NCBI GenBank assembly: GCA_017437705.1
Contig: JAFRYJ010000010.1
Location: forward strand, 1-9,687
DNA: 9,687 nt
Source: Lachnospiraceae bacterium
GTDB taxonomy: Bacteria; Bacillota_A; Clostridia; Lachnospirales; Lachnospiraceae
Direction: 5' to 3'
The notes below the pieces were generated by a model. That model saw nothing but the letters and a program-made list of their open reading frames with translations. It was not told the origin of the DNA and made no database searches. The translations under genes were made by a program, and so were the position numbers. Shown one piece after another: positions 6,303 to 9,687 of the stretch (positions are counted from its first letter, which is position 1; the number at the start of each line of letters is the position of its first letter).

Positions 6303-7199
6303 ATGAGCAAAAAGACAAAAGCAGCTTCGGCTGAAGTTAAAACATATAAGGGACGTAGCCAGTTCAGAGAGGTAATGCACCGACTGAGGAAAAACAAGGG
6401 CGCCATCGTGGGCCTTATCGTTTTTGCCATCATCGTTATCATTGCTCTCCTGGGCGATGTCCTGTTTGATTACAATACCGATGTTATAGGAAACAATATC
6501 AGAGACCGTCTGCAGGCGCCCAATGCAAAGCACTGGTTCGGTACAGACGAGATGGGCCGTGACCTCTTTGCACGAGTTCTTTACGGCGCAAGATATTCAC
6601 TGGCCATAGGTTTTGTTTCCACACTCGTATCACTGGCGATCGGCCTTGTTCTCGGATCCATCGCCGGTTATAAGGGCGGCTGGGTAGAAAACGTTATCAT
6701 GCGTATCACAGATATCTTCTATTCACTTCCTTCGATCCTCCTTGCTATCGCAGTTATCTCTGCTTTGGGACAGAGCATGTTAAACCTGATGATTGCCGTC
6801 GGGGTATCGAACGCGGCAGCCTTCTGCCGCGTGACCAGAGCTTCAGTCCTCACAGAGAGAGGCAAGGATTACGTAGAGGCTGCCCGTGCAATAGGCCAGG
6901 GCGAGATGAGGATAGTGCTGAAGCACGTTGTTCCCAACTCACTTTCACCTATTATCGTACAGACAACAGTCCGTGTTGCAGGCGCTATCATTTCCGCTGC
7001 CGGACTTTCATTCCTGGGTCTCGGTGTTCCCCTTCCCGCGCCGGAGTGGGGCTCCCTGCTGTCCATGGGCCGTGGATTCCTGAGGGATTATCCTTACATG
7101 GTTATAGCACCCGGTTTGGCAATCATGATCACTGTACTTTCAGTCAATCTCTTCGGTGATGGCCTTCGTGATGCTATCGATCCGAAACTTAAACGGTAA
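6303..7199 (+). CDS. dppC: Peptide-type ABC transporter permease, DppC/OppC family
   Basis: Second membrane subunit, partner of DppB. The 298-residue protein is full length. A basic cytoplasmic N-terminus (RLRKNKG) precedes the first membrane helix at 33-51. The DppC hallmark [11 protein letters not shown] is at 77-87. The EAA-type loop that docks on the ATPases begins at 189 ([10 protein letters not shown], then [12 protein letters not shown]), and the C-terminus has [18 protein letters not shown] and the closing [13 protein letters not shown]. It starts 14 bases after dppB, with GGGAGGAGG at 6289-6297 as RBS, so the two are co-transcribed. A strong hairpin lies inside the gene at 6811-6832. 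Family assignment is firm; substrate is unknown. Confidence 0.95.
   Translation: MSKKTKAASAEVKTYKGRSQFREVMHRLRKNKGAIVGLIVFAIIVIIALLGDVLFDYNTDVIGNNIRDRLQAPNAKHWFGTDEMGRDLFARVLYGARYSLAIGFVSTLVSLAIGLVLGSIAGYKGGWVENVIMRITDIFYSLPSILLAIAVISALGQSMLNLMIAVGVSNAAAFCRVTRASVLTERGKDYVEAARAIGQGEMRIVLKHVVPNSLSPIIVQTTVRVAGAIISAAGLSFLGLGVPLPAPEWGSLLSMGRGFLRDYPYMVIAPGLAIMITVLSVNLFGDGLRDAIDPKLKR
6811..6832. other. Strong GC-rich hairpin inside dppC
   Basis: ACGCGGCAG (6811-6819) pairs perfectly with CTGCCGCGT (6824-6832) around a CCTT loop. The 9-bp stem rivals the intergenic terminators in strength but has no following T-run and lies in the coding sequence for NAAAFCRV. It could slow ribosomes or mark an mRNA decay boundary, or be a coincidence of Ala and Arg codons. 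Confidence 0.35.
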
Positions 7200-7210
7200 G
7201 GAGGATCAGT

Positions 7211-8410
7211 ATGGACGAAAACAAGATCATTGAAGAAGTTGAAGAAGTAAAGGACGAAGCCGTAAAGGCGGCCGAAGAGGCAGCCGATACGGCGGAAAAA
7301 GCAGCTGAAGCCGTTGAGGCCGAGGCTGAAGGGATCAAAGACGAGATTGAAGAAAGAGCAGCTGAGGCGGCAGACGACTATGAGAAGATGGCTGCCTCAA
7401 GAACACAGTATGACGGACCGGTCCTTCAGATCGAGGATCTGTATGTTGAATACGACACAGAGGATGCTCTTGTTAAAGCCGTTAACGGACTGAATCTCAC
7501 GCTTGATCACGGCAAGACCGTGGGTCTCGTTGGTGATACAGGCGCCGGCAAGACGACGACCGCGCTTTCGATCCTTAACCTTGTTCCCGATCCTCCCGGA
7601 GTTATAAGATCCGGTAAGATCATCGTTGAGGGACAGGACGTAAGAGAGCTTTCCGAAGCAGCGATGCAGGAGATCCGAGGCAACGATGTTGCCATGATCT
7701 TCCAGGATCCCATGACGGCTCTCAACCCGGTATTTACCGTTGGCGAGCAGATCGCCGAAACAATAAAGCTTCATACCAACTGCTCGAAGGATGAAGCTAA
7801 CGAGCGTGCGGGAGATATGCTTGAGGTCGTTGGTATCCCCAGAGACCGTGCGAAGGAGTATCCTCACCAGTTCTCCGGCGGTATGAAACAGCGAGTTGTC
7901 ATCGCTATCGCCCTTGCATGCAACCCCAAGCTCCTCATTGCAGATGAGCCTACAACGGCGCTTGATGTTACTATCCAGGCGCAGGTACTCGACATCATGA
8001 GAGGTCTGAAAGAGAAATTCAACACCTCCATGATCATGATCACCCATGACCTTGGTATCGTTGCAGAGACCTGCGATACGGTTGCCATCATTTATGCCGG
8101 TAGGATCGTTGAGTACGGTACACTCGTAGATGTATTCAAGGATACAAAGCATCCTTATACAGAAGGCCTTTTCAACTCACTGCCCAACATTCACAACCGT
8201 ACGGCAAAGCTCAAACCCATCAAGGGTCTTATGTGCGATCCGTCGAATCTTCCTGTGGGCTGTCCTTTTGCAGACCGCTGCAATTATGTAACGGATGCAT
8301 GCCGCGAGAAGCTGCCTGAAGTACGTAATATTTCGGATACACATTATGTATGCTGTACCGCTTACGACGATCCCGACTTCAAGCTGGAGAGGAGTAAAGA
8401 GAATGGGTGA
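7211..8410 (+). CDS. dppD: Peptide-type ABC transporter ATPase, DppD/OppD family, with acidic N-terminal extension
   Basis: One of the two cytoplasmic ATPases that power the importer. The 399-residue protein is longer than usual because residues 1 to about 67 form an Ala/Glu-rich, helix-prone extension with 24 acidic and 8 basic residues. The ABC domain then starts at [11 protein letters not shown]. Walker A is GDTGAGKTT at 108-116, the Q-loop region is [11 protein letters not shown], the signature is FSGGM at 221-225, Walker B is LLIADEP at 241-247 with catalytic Glu246, and the switch histidine is His279. The C-terminal domain has cysteines 351, 357, 364 and 381/382 in the CPFADRC arrangement of this family. 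AAGGAGG overlaps the dppC stop codon and lies six bases before the ATG. The next methionine, Met60, has no clear RBS, so the extension is probably translated. Confidence 0.94.
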   Translation: MDENKIIEEVEEVKDEAVKAAEEAADTAEKAAEAVEAEAEGIKDEIEERAAEAADDYEKMAASRTQYDGPVLQIEDLYVEYDTEDALVKAVNGLNLTLDHGKTVGLVGDTGAGKTTTALSILNLVPDPPGVIRSGKIIVEGQDVRELSEAAMQEIRGNDVAMIFQDPMTALNPVFTVGEQIAETIKLHTNCSKDEANERAGDMLEVVGIPRDRAKEYPHQFSGGMKQRVVIAIALACNPKLLIADEPTTALDVTIQAQVLDIMRGLKEKFNTSMIMITHDLGIVAETCDTVAIIYAGRIVEYGTLVDVFKDTKHPYTEGLFNSLPNIHNRTAKLKPIKGLMCDPSNLPVGCPFADRCNYVTDACREKLPEVRNISDTHYVCCTAYDDPDFKLERSKENG

Positions 8411-9437
8411 ATATGAACACTTACTTGAAGTAAGTCATCTGAAAAAATATTTTAAGGTCAGGGCAGGCAGCCTGCACGCCGTTGATGATGTCAGCTTCAC
8501 CATTGACAAGGGCAAGACCCTCGGTGTCGTTGGCGAGTCCGGATGCGGCAAGTCTACCACAGGACGTGCCATCCTTCGTCTTCACGAGCCTACCAGCGGA
8601 AGCGTTAAGTTTGAGGGAAGGGAAATAACCACGATCTCAAAGAGGGAGATGAGAAATCTCCGTGCGGAGATGCAGATCATCTTCCAGGACCCCTATGCAT
8701 CACTGGACCCCAGAAATACCATCAGCCAGATCATCGGAGAGCCCATGAAGCTTTCCAAAATGAAAAAGGATGAGATCGATCAGAAGGTCCATGAACTGAT
8801 GGAGACGGTTGGTCTTGCAGAGCGTTTCGTTAATACATACCCTCACGAGCTGGACGGCGGCCGCCGTCAGCGTATCGGTATCGCGCGTGCACTGGCTCTG
8901 AATCCGAAATTCATCGTCTGCGACGAGCCGGTTTCCGCTCTTGATGTTTCGATCCAGGCACAGATCCTGAACCTCCTCGGAGAGCTTCAGGACGAAAGAG
9001 GCCTTACGTATATGTTCATCACACATGACCTGGCGGTCGTTAATCACTTTGCTGATGATATCGCCGTTATGTACCTTGGACAGCTGGTGGAGAAGGCTCC
9101 GTCGGAAGAGCTTTTCGCAGATCCCCTCCATCCTTATACAGAGGCCCTGCTTTCAGCCATTCCTGTTCCCGATCTGGACAATCAGACGAAGAGGATCCCG
9201 ATCAAGGGCGAGATCACAAGCCCTATCAATCCTCCCGACACATGTCGTTTTGCAAAGAGATGTCCTTACTGTACAGAGCAGTGTCTTGCAAGTTCACCGG
9301 AGCTTGTAGAGATCACGGAAGGCCATTTCGTAGCATGCCACAAGGTGCTGGATGAGCATCCCAATGCCATTGGCCTGAAGAAAAAAGCAGAAGCAGAAAA
9401 AGCTGCTGCAGAAGCTGAAAAAGCCGCAGAAGCCTGA
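8403..9437 (+). CDS. dppF: Peptide-type ABC transporter ATPase, DppF/OppF family, with heptad-repeat tail
   Basis: Second ATPase, partner of DppD. The ATG at 8403 overlaps the end of dppD by eight bases, and GGAG at 8391-8394 precedes it, so the two are translationally linked; the ORF is open upstream to 8295 but only within dppD. The protein has 344 residues. Walker A is GESGCGKST at 44-52, the Q-loop region is [11 protein letters not shown], Walker B is FIVCDEP at 170-176 with catalytic Glu175, and the switch histidine is His208. The signature is LDGGR at 150-154 instead of a canonical LSGGQ-like sequence. C-terminal cysteines 281, 287, 294 and 312 repeat the DppD pattern. Residues 326-344 form a Lys/Ala/Glu tail with two exact AEAEKAA heptads, an addition to the usual family end. 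Confidence 0.94.
   Translation: MGEYEHLLEVSHLKKYFKVRAGSLHAVDDVSFTIDKGKTLGVVGESGCGKSTTGRAILRLHEPTSGSVKFEGREITTISKREMRNLRAEMQIIFQDPYASLDPRNTISQIIGEPMKLSKMKKDEIDQKVHELMETVGLAERFVNTYPHELDGGRRQRIGIARALALNPKFIVCDEPVSALDVSIQAQILNLLGELQDERGLTYMFITHDLAVVNHFADDIAVMYLGQLVEKAPSEELFADPLHPYTEALLSAIPVPDLDNQTKRIPIKGEITSPINPPDTCRFAKRCPYCTEQCLASSPELVEITEGHFVACHKVLDEHPNAIGLKKKAEAEKAAAEAEKAAEA
9387..9428 (+). repeat. Two tandem 21-bp units encoding AEAEKAA heptads
   Basis: Units at 9387-9407 and 9408-9428 encode the same seven residues and differ only at synonymous third positions, immediately before the dppF stop. A related AEKAAEA stretch occurs in the DppD extension (residues 28-34). The unit length of seven residues fits a coiled-coil or amphipathic helix register. 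Confidence 0.7.
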
Positions 9438-9459
9438 CGGGCAAAAAATACTGTCGATT

Positions 9460-9488
9460 CAGAGGGCGCTTAGGCGCCCTCTGGTTTT
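9460..9488 (+). terminator. Terminator at the end of the transporter operon
   Basis: CAGAGGGCGC (9460-9469) pairs perfectly with GCGCCCTCTG (9474-9483) around a TTAG loop; a G and then TTTT follow at 9484-9488. An outer pairing CTGTC (9451-9455) with GACAG (9489-9493) can clamp the base. The T-tract is short, so some readthrough into the next gene is possible. Confidence 0.8.
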
Positions 9489-9511
9489 GACAGGTCCTTG
9501 GAGTATTTCAC

Positions 9512-9687
9512 ATGAAATGGATGAGTGAAAAGAGAGCCGCGCAGATGCGCGAGGAATACGAAAAACTCAATGCTTTTGAAAAGAGATATGTCGAAAGGAT
9601 CATAAAGGATAATTCCGAGATCGCAACGCCGGGGAAAATGGCGGCCGTTTTTATCTGCGGCGGTCTTTCTCTTGCGATATTGATATA
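9512..9687 (+). CDS. Unrecognised protein, start only (cut by window edge)
   Basis: An open frame of 58 codons runs off the end of the window. GGAG at 9500-9503 lies eight bases before the ATG at 9512. The visible part begins MKWMSEKRAAQMREEY, is strongly charged and probably helical for about 40 residues, and then enters a hydrophobic stretch from about residue 43 (MAAVFICGGLSLAILI), likely a membrane helix. This suggests a membrane protein with a cytoplasmic N-terminus, but that is inference and I do not recognise a family. A start at the fourth codon (9521) is also possible. No well-spaced promoter is seen after the upstream terminator, so it may depend on readthrough. Confidence 0.6.
   Translation, partial: MKWMSEKRAAQMREEYEKLNAFEKRYVERIIKDNSEIATPGKMAAVFICGGLSLAILI

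Noticed and set aside
9487..9492. Perfect TTGACA after the operon terminator, as -35 for the last gene
   Set aside because: At 17 bases spacing the -10 position would fall on the start codon and does not resemble TATAAT; the nearest TA-rich match is too close.
9647..9657. GTTTTTATCTG resembling the left arm of the palindromic repeat
   Set aside because: Only 11 bases match, it lies in coding sequence, and no matching inverted arm is visible before the window ends.

Overview
The window reads as chromosomal DNA of a Gram-positive Clostridia-type bacterium (Bacillota), most likely a Lachnospiraceae member. The support is strong GGAGG ribosome-binding sites, a lipobox substrate-binding protein, roughly balanced base composition, heavy AGG use for arginine in the housekeeping genes, and protein sequences of clostridial flavour. 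The family-level placement is inference; no 16S or other marker is present. All genes lie on the + strand.

Layout. Positions 13-1203 hold metK (S-adenosylmethionine synthetase), followed by a clear intrinsic terminator. The 243-bp gap to the next gene is packed with stem-loops, including two near-identical 56-bp palindromic repeats (1249-1304 and 1370-1425). Positions 1447-3330 hold htpG (bacterial Hsp90). An AT-rich 260-bp gap follows, with several dyads, a near-consensus SigA-type promoter (3475-3503) and a folded leader. From 3591 to 9437 runs a complete peptide-type ABC importer: lipoprotein substrate-binding protein, two permeases and two ATPases in the order A-B-C-D-F. A strong terminator-like hairpin sits between the binding-protein gene and the first permease gene, and a second terminator closes the operon. 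The last 176 bases begin an unrecognised gene that is cut by the window edge.

How the genes work together. The lipoprotein catches peptide-like ligands outside the membrane and hands them to the DppB/DppC channel. The DppD/DppF ATPase pair drives transport. The promoter and RBS before the binding-protein gene, its distinctive codon use, and the hairpin after it suggest that the binding protein is made in excess over the membrane complex. metK and htpG are ordinary housekeeping and stress genes with no evident functional link to the importer.

I find no convincing new multi-gene system. The more unusual points are the paired palindromic element between metK and htpG, the Ala/Glu/Lys-rich helical extensions on both ATPase subunits (N-terminal on DppD, C-terminal heptads on DppF), and the altered ABC signature LDGGR in DppF, which makes the two ATP sites unequal.
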